Below are positions 1 through 10,639 of a stretch of DNA of 64,000 bases, piece by piece. Position 1 is the first letter of the stretch. Each line of letters begins with the position of its first letter. The position numbers and the translations under genes are program-made. The DNA is from Adiantum capillus-veneris. Taxonomy: Eukaryota; Streptophyta; Polypodiopsida; Polypodiales; Pteridaceae. A model generated the notes under the pieces. The model saw nothing but the letters and a program-made list of their open reading frames with translations, was not told the origin of the DNA and searched no databases. The stretch lies in contig CM043970.1 of NCBI GenBank assembly GCA_014529385.2, positions 62,669,496 to 62,733,495 on the forward strand. The letters are read 5' to 3'.

Positions 1-151
1 CCACCTATATATTTGTTTAGGACAAATATTAATCACTAGTTTAGCAACCTCATAATGAGACACCGATCATTTACATCACAATTATCAAACTACATTGTCA
101 AACTTCTCAATCCATTGCATTTCCTATCTATCTGGACAAGTTCATTGAGCA

Positions 152-1356
152 TACCACACCAATGCAAAACCAATTATGGCATGCTTCCAACTTTCCCAAT
201 TGTGCTTCATTTGATGTGCTTGTCATCCCACATCATCAAAATTCCCAATCCATTATGCCATTGAGCATACCGCGTTGGCGTGGAACCAGTTATGCAAAGC
301 TAAAAATTTCACAATAAATCCAAATCAAGCTAATGGTTTTCCAATTAAAATCACATATATTCGTTTATCTACCATGCTTAAGCCTTTCTTCATGCTTTGA
401 CACGCTCACCTCTACAATATCCAAAACAAAAAAGAGCATTTAAGTGCAAACCAAGCTACTACTCGGTTTGTTCCACATCTGTTGTTGTTGTTCCTATTCA
501 ATGTTTGACTATAGAAAAAATGGGATTGTATCCTAAATTGTACCGCGCCGGCGCGGAAGCCGTTAGGATAGTGTCCCATGAAAGACGCACCGATACGCTA
601 TCGAGTAGGGTCAAGTCCCACTTGATGCTTAGTCTGCTTCCCTGCTCCAAAGGCAATGCTAATTTTTTATTGATGACTTTATGAATGAAGACACTATCCT
701 TAAACCATACACCTCTATTCTAAGTTTGAACGATGAACAAAACCATGAGTTGCATGAAAAGTTTACATTTTTCCAGCTCTTCAACGAGTATGTGCTAACG
801 ATTTTAAATAAATGCCTATTGATACAAATCTTGCGAGATCCTTGATAGCGTGACCTGCAAGACGAAGTGGCAAGCGGCATAAGACAGGCATAAGACGAAG
901 TGGCGACAAGGGAAAGATAATCTCGCAGTGGCCACAAGACGAAGTGGCGACAGGCGGAACAGGGAGAGCATCTCCTCTTTTTATATTAAGGCGGCCGTGT
1001 ACACCGAGCAGCCATGGACGTTTTCTGCCCTTAACCCTCCCGCGCCGACGCGGTACTAGTTAGGGGCAGGTCCTAGCATTATTTTATTATTTTAGGGGCA
1101 AGCACACTACATTTCGGCTTTGTGTGTCTGTCCCTCATGGTCCCGTGCCAACGTGGTATGGACTAGCACCGACAGCTTGCGCCGAGCAGGTTGCAGGTTA
1201 CACAAGGAGCAGCTACTCCAGCTCCCCTAAAAGCCGTCCTTCAACCTGTTCCCTTTTGGAGCTGCTGCAGCTTGCGGCCCAAATGAGAGACAGAAAGGGA
1301 GAGCACGTTTTTTGCCCTTAACCCTCCCGCGCTGACACGATACCAGTTATGGGCAG
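152..1356. repeat. Recurrent quasi-palindromic GC motif, about six copies
   Basis: A roughly 30-bp motif with core CCGCGCCGACGCGG, usually followed by TACTAGTTA or ACCAGTTA and often GGGCAG, recurs at about 269-296, 541-573, 1035-1070, 1138-1170 and 1325-1356. A weaker AT-shifted copy lies near 152-186. The core is nearly its own reverse complement. Copies differ mostly by C/T and G/A changes, as expected of methylated GC-rich DNA decaying. Its function is unknown; it could be part of an old element's terminal or regulatory region. Confidence 0.55.
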
Positions 1357-1370
1357 GTCCCGGTGTTATT
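1017..1370 (+). repeat. Direct repeat pair of about 67 bp
   Basis: Positions 1017-1085 and 1304-1370 read nearly the same. Both start ACGTTTT, pass through TGCCCTTAACCCTCCCGCG and end in GGGCAGGTCC followed by a TTATT. They bracket about 220 bp of GC-rich sequence. This could be a local duplication or the ends of a small element. No target duplication is obvious. Confidence 0.6.
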
Positions 1371-1596
1371 AATGAGAGAGATGGAGAGTTGTGCCTACCT
1401 CTGTATTTTGCTTTTTGACATATCTTTTCTCAGCAAGAAAATTCTTTTTCATGCCATCTGTACTGATAGGAAATCAGCCCCAGCCGAGGGGAAGCTAAGC
1501 CGCTCAGTGTTCTTTGCTCTGCATGCCTTACAGTTTTCCACCTCTAGAGCCCTTGCGCTTCAGCAGCGGCAAAAAGCTCTATCATACAAGTCTTCA

Positions 1597-1650
<54 letters not shown>
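1597..1650 (+). repeat. (TG)n-(AG)n compound microsatellite
   Basis: About 24 bp of TG is followed directly by about 30 bp of AG. Open frames across it are artefacts of the dinucleotide repeat. Confidence 0.95.
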
Positions 1651-1652
<2 letters not shown>

Positions 1653-1659
1653 CTATGGA

Positions 1660-1952
1660 TAAATTTCGGCTAGCTTGCATGCGTGTAGGTGAAGCTGACC
1701 TGCACAGCCGGTAACGGCGCTTTTTGGGGGGGCACCACAAGCTATTAAAATATCAGGTGAAGGCAACAATGGGATCGCAAGTGCACGCATCTAGCGTAGT
1801 GGTGAGGGCCTCTCATCTTGAGCTAGAGGTCCTGTGTTCGACCTGGCTGTGTGAAGTCCGTGTTGACCTTTTGGTCAAACCTTGCCACTAGGTTGTTTTC
1901 AACCGGCAACCGGCTTCACTTGCTTTGCCACGAGGGCTAGCAGGCCGAAATT

Positions 1953-1954
<2 letters not shown>
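1660..1954. mobile_element. Small TIR element (MITE-like) with internal tRNA-like A/B boxes
   Basis: The left end reads TAAATTTCGGC (1660-1670) and the right end GCCGAAATTTA (1944-1954), a perfect 11-bp inverted repeat. Further inward both arms carry GTGAAGC and a CCGGT word. The 295-bp unit has no coding capacity. GA microsatellite lies close outside both ends, so the element may have inserted into one GA tract. A TA target duplication would fit but cannot be separated from the palindromic ends. Inside, 1790-1847 resembles a tRNA-derived promoter. It could therefore be a MITE carrying a SINE piece, or a SINE with chance inverted ends. Confidence 0.5.
1790..1847 (+). ncRNA. tRNA-derived (SINE-like) A box and B box
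   Basis: TAGCGTAGTGGTGAGG at about 1792 resembles a tRNA D-arm or pol III A box. TGTGTTCGACCTGG at 1833-1846 resembles the T-arm or B box (GGTTCGANTCC). The spacing of about 40 bp is normal for a tRNA-derived SINE head. The acceptor stem does not fold, so this is not a functional tRNA gene. Confidence 0.45.

Positions 1955-1956
<2 letters not shown>

Positions 1957-1998
<42 letters not shown>
1957..1998 (+). repeat. (GA)n microsatellite
   Basis: About 42 bp of uninterrupted GA lies directly between the TIR element and the RanBP1 pseudogene. Confidence 0.95.
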
Positions 1999-2000
<2 letters not shown>

Positions 2001-2049
2001 ATTCTAGACAGGAACACTAGGCAGCTGCAATGGCGGGTGACATTTGAAA

Positions 2050-2611
2050 AAGAGGCAGCCATGCAGGCGTCTCCTGAAGATGCCAATGACTCCAGGCCAT
2101 CGGCCGAAGAGGAAGACACGGGCAGGGAGGTTTCTCCCATTGTCAAGCTTGATGCTGTTGCTGTCAGCACCAGTGGAAAGAGAGAGGTGTTGGACAAGAA
2201 AAACTCTTGAAGCAGAAGGACACCAAGAAGGTTCGGTTAGTCATGCGGCAGAGTAAAACCCTGAAAATTAGTGTGAACCACATAGTCGTTCTGTCTATTA
2301 GTCTACAGGAACATCAAGGTAGTGATAAAACATGGGTGTGGCATGCAGCTTCTGATTATGCTGATGGAGAGCTAAAGGACGAAATCTTTTGCATACGCTT
2401 GGGAAGTGTTGAAAATGCCCAAGCATTTAAAAAATCTTTTGAGGATGCCCAAAAAGTCAAAGAGAGTTCTGGTGGTGATAATGAAGCCGAGGAAGTTGGA
2501 GGTTTGCTTGAGAACCCGAAAGTTGCTGACAAAGCAGGGAGTGAAGAAGAAAAGGAGGAGAGTAAGTTAGACACTATAAAGGAAGAAAGCGTTTCTAGTG
2601 AAGGAAAGTGA
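2050..2611 (+). pseudogene. RanBP1: RanBP1-like (Ran-binding domain) pseudogene, probably retroposed
   Basis: The intact protein binds Ran-GTP in the cytosol and helps RanGAP dissociate export complexes. Here an N-terminal stretch with EEDTGREVSPIVKLDAVAV, then KREVLDKKN, ends at a TGA. It is followed in another frame by LLKQKDTKKVRLVMRQSK, QEHQGSD and DGELKDEIFCIR, which are the hallmark C-terminal blocks of the Ran-binding domain, plus an acidic Glu/Lys-rich tail ending at 2611. Plant family members have roughly 25-30 residues between these blocks, with a YRFDK-type core, and that part is missing, so the domain cannot fold normally. No intron interrupts more than 500 bp, which suggests a processed copy. 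No poly(A) tail is visible. GA tracts lie on both sides. The family assignment is firm; the retroposed origin is inferred. Confidence 0.8.
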
Positions 2612-2801
2612 TATAAGGGCCTTGACCTGCCTCAGCTCTCTACACATCCTGCAAAGCTGATTATGAAGGAGATGCTTTGCTCACTCCTTCAGCTTTTATA
2701 TTCCACAGGATTGTGCAGTTCGCTAAGTTGGTTATTCCACCTTGCTGTCAGAGTCTTGGATACCTTGTATGTACAGCATAAATTATCACCAATTGTTCTC
2801 C

Positions 2802-2803
<2 letters not shown>

Positions 2804-2843
<40 letters not shown>
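2804..2843 (+). repeat. (AG)n microsatellite
   Basis: About 40 bp of AG lies roughly 190 bp beyond the RanBP1 pseudogene stop codon. Confidence 0.95.
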
Positions 2844-2846
<3 letters not shown>

Positions 2847-2959
2847 GAAATGTTATATAAACGTCTTCAATCGGCCAAAATGACCTATGAGACCAAATTG
2901 ATACAATCTTGGTCGATCTAATACAATATCTGGGTACAAAATAAAAACAAAGTAAAGTG

Positions 2960-3720
2960 AAAAACTAAAATCATCATCATCATCAATTCCGGAGGATGTC
3001 TAGCATCAAGAGTCATTCCAGAAAGTATTGGATCTACTGTTGAAGAGCATCGTCAATGTCCACCTTTGTAAATAGTTGTACCGGACGTCTCCCATGTCAT
3101 GCTAGAATAGCCCTAATCCTCTGATCGAGCCTCCGTCGATGACGTGGTCGCCCTTGTAGACGTGGGCATCTAGCTCTTTTGAGCTCATTGGCTATGTCTA
3201 CACTTATACCTCTGGTATAGATAGGCTTTGAAGTTTGTTGTGAAGCTTGCTCATCTGATTACCGAGTCCTTGCTCTAAAGAAGTCAATGATCGCCCTCTA
3301 TGAATGTTCCCCATTGTTTGATCTCCAGAAGAAACTCTCCATGTGTCTAAATAGCTCTAGCAAAAACAACCCGAGGCATCTCTGATCGTAATATTCTCAT
3401 GACTCTAGCCAATGGTCCAAAGCGCTCTCTGAATAGACAATGAAGCAGCATCGCATCTCATAGTATACTAGACAATGACAAATGTGACGTCACTCTGTCT
3501 CTAGCTCTGTATGACACAACTGGCATGTCTTGGTCTCTGTTGGTACTCTTCTAAATCTACCAATCTTAATCTCTAATTGATGCAATGATGTGCACATCTG
3601 ACCAATAGCCCATCGTATCCCATAGGATAAATGAGTGTCCATATAGGCCAGTCTGATCACATATTCACCCTTTTTTAGTTGGAGAAGATGTTCTCTATGA
3701 AAAGCCATCTTTTTGCCCAA
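2960..3720 (-). pseudogene. LINE-like reverse transcriptase C-terminal remnant
   Basis: Read on the minus strand, an open stretch of 76 codons (3720-3490) contains RWAIGQMCTSLHQLEIKIGR followed by RFRRVP and CQLCHTELETE. This layout, a basic segment followed by a C-x2-C element before an HFV-type block, is typical of the region after the reverse transcriptase in many non-LTR retrotransposons. Past the first stop, the frame still reads VYYEMRC and SERALW in nearby frames, then Arg-rich text, so a degraded C-terminus continues to about 2960. No reverse transcriptase core is present. It is a 5'-truncated, decayed fragment. The family call is moderate. Confidence 0.45.
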
Positions 3721-4619
3721 CTCCTATGCCTGTTGTATATATCCAAGTGCTCCTCGTATCTAGATGAATCGGATCTTGATGTATGAATCTAGTGATGTCT
3801 GTTCGTGTGGGAGATAGAGAGAGTGCATACACACACACACACACAATTTAAAGCATATTTAATTTATTTTATTACCTTGCATGTTTAAGATAAAACATGG
3901 TTTTCTCATGCGTGTCTCAGTGCACCGCCAGCGTATGTACAAGTGTGGCCTCTTTAGCTAGCATGACAACATGAGCTGTTCATCTTGGAAGCTGTAAGCC
4001 ACAAATTTAATTCTCCATTAGTGGCAAAATATTTAGGCCCATTAAATAAAAGTATCAATTGCTTTCGCTCGGTTTATTTACTTTCGCTCTAAAAAATGAC
4101 ATGCTCGGTGTATGGATTTCCTCATTAGGTAGCTTTAATATTCTTTTATTTTCAATGAATACAATGTAGGAGACATCGCAGGCTAGGGTAGCGAGCAACC
4201 ACACGTCCGGCTTTGGTCGCATGGAGAAAAGCAACTTCATAGCCACTTTTGTAAGTATATATCTATAGATTTTCATAGCATAGTTTTTAGAATGATGTAA
4301 AAAATAACAACTCTAAACTTTGCATTTGCTTTATATAGACCAAAGATTATGGTCGACGAGCTCCGATTGTAGTAGAGATTGAGATAGTGACATATCACAA
4401 ATTACAGAGCCTTGCAGAGGACCATTCCACCCGCATGCCCTTTTGTGGGTAATATTTGTAACTTTGACTTACCTTTTTAAGATAAAATGATTTTCAAATT
4501 ATTTTTAATTTTCAATCAATTTAATTTCACTTTTATGAACGTAGGAGCTTCACGACGAGAGAGATTTTTCTCTTGTCCTGAGAGAGGAGGAGAGTTGGAG
4601 GATAGACAAGGAGTGGACA
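3721..4619. other. No gene recognised
   Basis: AT-rich DNA with a short (AC)n at about 3830-3844. The open frames are short and unlike known proteins. If the inversion described for the neighbouring copia element is right, the right edge of this stretch is one inversion breakpoint. Confidence 0.5.
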
Positions 4620-4650
4620 TGCACGGCATCATCTTCACGTACTAAGACAG

Positions 4651-6262
4651 AAGAGGATACACATGATGCATCTTATGCATCAAATTGTTATGCTTTGGCT
4701 GTGTCTAGCTTACATGATGTTGAGGAGCCTCTATCTTTTGATGAAGCATAGAATTCAGAAAATTGGATGGCTGCCATGCAATCAGAATATGATGCACTTA
4801 TAGAAAATGACACATGAACTTTATGTGATTTGCCTCCTGGCAAAAAGGTCATTGGTACGAAGTGGGTTTACAAGTTGAAACGCAAGCCGGATGGTGAGAT
4901 CGATCGCCATAAGGCTCGACTTGTTGCAAAAGGTTATGCACAACAAAGAGGCATAGATTATGAAGAGACTTTTGCTCCTACTTGTCGTATGACTACCATA
5001 TGTTTTCTATAAGCATTGGCAACTCATTTTGGTTGGGATGTACAACAATCAGACATTGTTACTGCTTTCTTGAATGGTGACATATTTGAGGAAGTTTATG
5101 TAATGCATCCTCGCGGTTTTGTCATAAAAGGACAAGAGGACAAAGTGTGCAGATGTAAGAAGGCTTTGTATGGGTTGAAGCAATCTTCTCGCACTTGGTA
5201 TGAGAAAGCTGACACTCATTTGGTTAAACGAGGCTTTTGTAACAGTCCAACAGAAAGCACATTGTATGTAAAGCGTGAGGGTGATGTACTTCTCATTGTG
5301 GTTCTTTATGTTGATGATTTGCTAATCACTGGACCAAATGAGAGACATATTGCTGAATTTAAGGCTAATTTGAATGCTACTTTCAAGATGAAAGATTTGG
5401 GGCTATTGCATCATTACTTGGGTATACAGTTTAAGCAGTGTGATGGTGGTATTGCCTTGTGTTAGAAAAGTTACATAGAGACATTACTATGTAAGTTTGG
5501 ACTTGAGGATTGCAAACCTATTGCCACTCCCATGGAAACAGGTTTGAAGTTGAGTCTACATGATGCTGGCGATCCTGCTGATGTCACTCTTTACCCAACT
5601 ACTATTGGCTGCCTCATTTATGTATGCAACACGAGGCCGGATATTCAGTTTGCAGTCTCACAGGTCAGCATATTTATGCATAGCCCAGGGTCTAAGCATC
5701 GGCAGGCTGTGAAGAGAATTTTCCGCTACCTTAGTGGCACTTTACATCTTGGCTTGTTTTATCCCAAGGGGGGATCATTGCCGCCAGACTTACATGCTTT
5801 TTCGGACTCAGATTGGGCTGGTTGTTTTGACACGCGAGTGTCCACAAGTGGTTTTTGTTTCATGCTTGGCAGTTCATGTATATCATGGTTGATCAAGAAG
5901 CAACCTCCTATGGCCACTTCGAGTTGTGAGGCTGAGTACAGGGCAGTCTTCACAGCTACGGTTGAGTGTGTATGGCTTAGACGCCTTATGGCTGATTGGG
6001 TGTTGGACAGGACACTGCCAACACTATCTACACTGACAGTCAGAGCGCATTGGTAGTTGCGAGGAACCCAGTTTTTCATGCTCGCACAAAGCACATTGAG
6101 GTACATTACCACTATGTCAGGGAGAGGCTCTTGGCAGGAGAGATCAACTTGGCTTATGTTCCAACACAGGACAACCTTGCAGATCTTTTCACAAAGGCAT
6201 TGTCTCGTGAGAAGCTTCAAGTTTTCCGCAAAGCTTTGGGCTTACTCCCCTTTGTGAACTGA
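4651..6262 (+). pseudogene. pol: Copia pol: reverse transcriptase and RNase H, broken
   Basis: This is the enzyme part of a copia polyprotein that would copy the element's RNA in a virus-like particle. Visible in order: FDEA and NWMAAMQSEYDAL, then [21 protein letters not shown] (RT start), [25 protein letters not shown], and the catalytic YVDD at 5307-5318. Next come KDLG and GIQF, NTRPDI, and RNase H blocks with DSDWAGC, SSCEAEYRA and YTDSQSAL, then HIEVHYHYVRERL and DLFTKAL. It ends at a TGA after LLPFVN (6262). Defects: a TGA replaces the usual Trp near 4817, there are stops near 5010 and 5463, and a frameshift lies in RNase H around 6.0 kb. The catalytic residues are otherwise intact. 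Confidence 0.9.
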
Positions 6263-6326
6263 TCCTCTCCTCAGGGCATGGCACTTCCCTTTACTCATGT
6301 GCCAGCTCTCATTCACCGCATCACTC

Positions 6327-6337
6327 CAGGGGGGATT
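6327..6337 (+). promoter_or_regulatory. Polypurine tract of the copia element
   Basis: A purine run (CAGGGGGGATT) lies immediately before the LTR start TGTTACC, at the position where plus-strand DNA synthesis is primed. Confidence 0.8.
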
Positions 6338-6564
6338 TGTTACCATATACATGTGGTAGTGATGTGTGTGAACACACTGGGACCGTCGGGGCATTTTTTC
6401 CCTCTTTAGGAGGTTTTTTCCCCCGTGCATTGTATATACGCCCATCACTCTAGGGCTATCTATCTTTCCATTGCACACTAAGTAACACACTCTCTATTAT
6501 GTGCCTTGAGCTTCCTTCGTCTTCTCCAAGCTGTGTGTGTTTCTCTGCAACCTTAATTCCAACA
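6338..6564 (+). repeat. 3' LTR of the split copia element (227 bp)
   Basis: It begins TGTTACCATATAC and ends CTTAATTCCAACA. The reverse complement of 11982-12208 has the same length and differs at about nine positions by eye. It is followed by TAGCA (6565-6569), which pairs with the duplication beside the other LTR. Confidence 0.9.
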
Positions 6565-6656
6565 TAGCAATATTGAGTTTTCATGCTTTTTATCCATACA
6601 TATAAGCAAAAAAAACTTACAAAAACAAAAAACTTTTAAGCATGATAAAAAATAAC

Positions 6657-6814
6657 AATAAGTATATTTACATACATGCTATGTAATTATTCAAAGGTCA
6701 TAAAAAGTATACTCAAATAAACATCGTAATTATGCAATAAGTATATTTACATGCATGCTATGCAATGATTCGCAAGTCATAAAAAGAAATATTCAAATAA
6801 ACATCTTAAAACAC
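6657..6814 (+). repeat. 79-bp tandem duplication, two copies
   Basis: Both units start AATAAGTATATTTACAT, one at 6657 and one at 6736. They continue through a CATGCTATG word, a TCATAAAAAG word and end near CAAATAAACATC. Copies differ at several positions. Confidence 0.85.
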
Positions 6815-8624
6815 ACAAGGGGTGTCATTGTATGTAAAGTCTATCTATCAAGTGCAATCAAAGCTTACTTTAAAATCCCCATATCTATAGATTTATTACA
6901 AAGAAAACACACGTGTCTTTCTATTGGACCCTTATAGATGTAGAATATATAGAAAATAGGGATTAAAAAAAATACTCTATTTAATTCATCTGCTATACTT
7001 ACATGTTTAAGGATGACCCCCAAGTTGCCACATCAATACATCTAGGAGTGTGAGCATATAACTTCCCCACCACATGTTAATAAAAGCAAAAAAAATTACT
7101 ACTACAAAATTAAACACATAGAAAAATCTTGAAACCATTTCAATAAGTGATAACAACTAGCAAAATCAACCTTGAAAAGTATCTAGCTAGACGTGTCTCA
7201 CTCAAGTAATAGAGTAATACCCATGAATTGGATTTAGTTAATCCTAATCCTAATCAAGAATCACCTACACACATTATACCCACCAAAGTTTAGCTTGCCA
7301 ATTTTCCCTGAGTCATTACAAGTTTCAAAACTCACACTTAAAACAAGCACACACTAGCTACATTGATGTTGGCCTCTCGACTACAAAGGTCAATTAAGGT
7401 AATCAAAAGCTCATAGGCAAGTGAAATAGTGCTCAAAACATTCTTAGACTCATGAACCTACTCACACACAATCACATAATTAGGAAAACATTCTAATCAC
7501 AAGACCAAGAACACACACATTTCATTAATCATGCCAGTTATAGTAGCTTATCACTAATTGAAGTACTCATAAAAAAATATGAATGGAATCAAAGCAAGAA
7601 GTCAATAGTTCTACCAAATCTAGAATATTGAGATTCTAAAAAACTACATCATGATATAATGCATCATAAGACAATCAGGATTAACTAGCATAAAATGAAC
7701 TAGATTATAATAAAAACATAACCAATTCTACATAAAAAAGTTAAGTAGTAGCCTTCAAAACATGGGTTTGAAGCTTAAGACTGGTCTACTAAAAAAATGA
7801 GCTACTTAAGACTAGTCTCTCAAAGAATGAGGTACTCAAGAATTACCTTTTCTTGCACAAGGGGGATTTTTTAATAGACAAGAACTCCAAGACTCTTTAC
7901 AATGTGAATAAGTTGGCCTCCTCCACCATAGGATATACAATGTGAGTAAATTAGTTTCTTTCACCATAGGATATACAGTGTGATCTCAAGACTTTACAAA
8001 ATTAAATAGAATAATTATGGCACATATCCTTCTTTGCTTGGTGCATGTGTTGGATAATGAGAGGTATTCAAATCAAGCTAGCATTCCCCCTTCTTAAGCC
8101 TTTGTTGTCCCTAACAAAGTAAAGGTACTGGTGTCATGAGGAAGATTAGCTGCAAAATAAACAAGGTGAGGGCTACAAGTCTAAAATGGGGCAATTTAAC
8201 ATAGGAGCAATGTAAAACTCATGCATGGTAATGAATAAATACAAAAAATTATTAAACATTAAAGTGTTAGTAGTAATAAATAAATAGTACTTAAAGTTAA
8301 TGGACTAATATTACTAGGCTTCTTTGTTTATTAGGGATACTTTTTTTTATTGTTTTTGTAACAAAAACAAAAATTTTACATACGTTGCTAAAGGATCATT
8401 GTGTAAGCGACGAGATAAACGACACTTTGTGTCGCATAAGCCATGTATTTTATCATCACTTAATATTTTAACATTTTTGGAGCATTTCTCAGGCAACAGT
8501 GAGTTGCTCAAGCGACGTTGTGCCATATATATATATGCATTGAGTCGAGAGTTGGAGCTCTCAATTGACCATTAGTTACTAGTTAAGAAGGCTTTCTCTC
8601 TATATTTCTCTTATACTTATGCAA

Positions 8625-8628
<4 letters not shown>

Positions 8629-8665
<37 letters not shown>
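8629..8665 (+). repeat. (CT)n microsatellite
   Basis: About 37 bp of CT in otherwise AT-rich sequence. Confidence 0.95.
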
Positions 8666-8667
<2 letters not shown>

Positions 8668-8984
8668 ATAAGATTTGAAGTGGAAAGTGCACACTTAGGA
8701 GCATTCTACAAACATTACAACAAAATACAGTTGGTAAATTTAGGCGAACACAAAATCAAAAGTATGAATGATCACCATATGGTTCTTTCTTCCTTGAGAC
8801 TGTATAGTAAACAAAAATAATTGAAACAAATTGAATATGAATGGAGAAAATTAACAATACTATACAATTAGACTAGGACTAACTGAAGAAAACTGAGTAT
8901 ATAGAAAATAAATGTATGTATATATAGAATGCCAATGTGTGTTCATGATCAATCTATCTAAATGATACTAAGTCTATATATCTA

Positions 8985-10600
8985 ATTTACTGTCATGCAA
9001 AGTGTGCACCAGCCATTTTGGCATACCTCTAGCCTGCTCATTTTCAACCCTTTCCTCATCAAGTACATCATGTACATTTGCATCAATAATAGGCTAATCT
9101 AAAACATTTTCAGAAACCCCCATAGGCTGTACATTTGCCTCATTGGAACTTACATTCTTATTTCCACCATTGAAAAGAGGCAACAAAGTGTCATAAATGT
9201 ACTGTAAGCTTACATTATTGTCTCTAGTACATGACAACAAGGGCTGAACAAAATCTTCCACAAACACTACATCCCGAGAAACCAGAATACGTTTTGTTTG
9301 CGGATGATACAACCTGTAACCTTTGCTTTCAGCACTATAACCAACAAAAATACATTTGACAGCCTTATCATCCAATTTTTTGCGCTGCACTTGTGGCACC
9401 AAAGCATATGCCAAACAGCCAAAAACATGCATGTGCTCAATAGAAGGCTTTCTATCATACCATGCTTGATATGGAGTAATAGACTGCAAAGCTTTTGTAG
9501 GTCACCTGTTAAGTACATAACTGGCACACATGATGGCCTTAAGCCAAAAAGAATGAGGCAAAGCTTGACTTTTGACCATACATTGTGCCATTTCCATCAG
9601 TGACCTGTTTTTCCTCTCAGCAACACCATTTTGCTGAGGTGTATAAGACACTGTACATTGGTGTTTTATCCCATGACTAGCCAGAAATGCATTAAATTCA
9701 TGAGACATATACTCCCCCCCCTCAATCGGAACGGAGGGTGCCCATAGTACATTTCGAGACATTTTCAGCCATAGCCAGAAATTGTTTGAAGCACATAAAA
9801 ACTTCGAACTTTGCTTTAAGCAAAAATACCCATGCATGCCTGGAGTAATCATCAATGAAAGTCACGAAGTACAGGTAATTGCCCAAGGACGGAGTTTGCA
9901 TGGGCCCACAAACATCACTATGCACAAGCTGCAACCTGCATGTGGCCCGAACTGAACCATCCTTTGGAAATTTAGAACGCTGCATCTTACCCAAAATACA
10001 GCCTTCACAAACATGTTTGATAGGTGCTTCAAGAGGCGACAAAGAAGCAACCATATCAGATTTCTGCAAACGCAGCAAACTGGCAAAATTCAGATGACCA
10101 AAACGTGCATGCCAAAGTTTTGCATCTGAAATAGCCCTTGAATCTGCAATAGCATTTGCAAAATTTTGTCCACACTTGTCATACAAAGTGAGCTTATATA
10201 GCCCACGTCACAAAAGCCCAGATGCAACAATTTCATCACCAAAACTGAGATCATGAACTGTACATCTGTCATCCACAAATTTGACTACAAGTCCAAGTCT
10301 AGCAAGTGCGGATACAGACAAGAGATTCTTCTTGATCCCATGTACATAAAGTGCATCAACAAGTGTGAAGGAACTGCCATTAGCAGCAGTGAGCACAATC
10401 TTTCCAACTCCTTGAACTGGATAAGAGGCGTTGTTGGCACAAGTGACTAAATTCCCATGAGGGACAGACTGGAGAGAGGTGAACAATTCACGATGTGAGG
10501 TAATGTGCTTTGTAGCACCACTGTCTAAATACCACACATGTGAATCTGCAGCAAACAGAGAAGCATGCATCATGAACAGCAGGATTGTAAGTGCACTCTG
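8985..10600 (-). pseudogene. pol: Copia protease and integrase, broken
   Basis: The protease cleaves the polyprotein and the integrase inserts the cDNA. The aspartic-protease motif WYLDSGATKHIT has its Asp near 10525. LYVHGIKKNLLSVSAL follows. The integrase zinc finger shows LWHARFGHLN and CEGCILGKM (His-His-Cys-Cys), then HSDVCGP and FIDDYSRHAWVF. The second catalytic block is hit by a TGA and a slipped 8-G run (plus-strand C run 9714-9721) just before GGEYMSHEF. PQQNGVAERKNRS supplies the final Glu. The C-terminal GCLAYALVP and KCIFVGYS blocks follow. Further stops occur at about 10208 and 9094. The enzyme is dead, but every domain can be traced. Confidence 0.88.
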
Positions 10601-10639
10601 CGCTAAAAGCCCATTCTGCATCAACATCAGCATTACAGT

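Larger units (their letters stand above)
1..1596. other. Gene-free flank with short dispersed repeats
   Basis: No reading frame here resembles a protein I recognise. The stretch holds several copies of a GC-rich quasi-palindromic motif and a pair of about 67-bp direct repeats, both listed separately. A short word of the form AAGACGAAGTGG also recurs three times between 858 and 950. Elsewhere the sequence is ordinary AT-rich intergenic DNA. Confidence 0.6.
4620..6564 (+). mobile_element. 3' half of a Ty1/copia element (RT, RNase H, 3' LTR)
   Basis: This half starts abruptly in the linker between integrase and reverse transcriptase, with SSSRTK followed by SYASNCYALAV near 4.63-4.70 kb. It runs through RT and RNase H to a polypurine tract and one LTR. 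Its missing 5' half lies at 8.98-12.21 kb on the opposite strand. The two LTRs are equal in length and about 96% alike by eye, and both outer flanks carry TAGCA. One copia insertion was therefore split by an inversion of about 4.36 kb. Confidence 0.85.
6565..8980. other. Original 3' flank of the copia element, inverted with it; no gene
   Basis: This AT-rich stretch starts with the target duplication TAGCA. If the inversion model is correct, it is the host DNA that lay downstream of the 3' LTR and was flipped together with it. It contains a two-copy 79-bp tandem duplication (6657-6814) and a CT microsatellite. Some short words such as CACCATAGGATATAC recur near 7.9 kb. No coding frame is convincing. 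Confidence 0.55.

Noticed and set aside
1363-1662. Open frames crossing GA/GT microsatellites (also 1952-2197, 2663-2848, 14689-15093, 20688-20885, 27246-27474)
   Set aside because: Dinucleotide repeats lack stop codons in several frames; the open frames are caused by the repeat.
1790-1847. Functional tRNA gene
   Set aside because: A and B boxes can be seen, but the acceptor and anticodon stems do not pair convincingly; a SINE-like relic is likelier.
9298-9603. Plus-strand frames across the inverted copia half (also 9879-10097, 10479-10979, 11740-11964)
   Set aside because: Shadows of gag, protease and integrase on the other strand.
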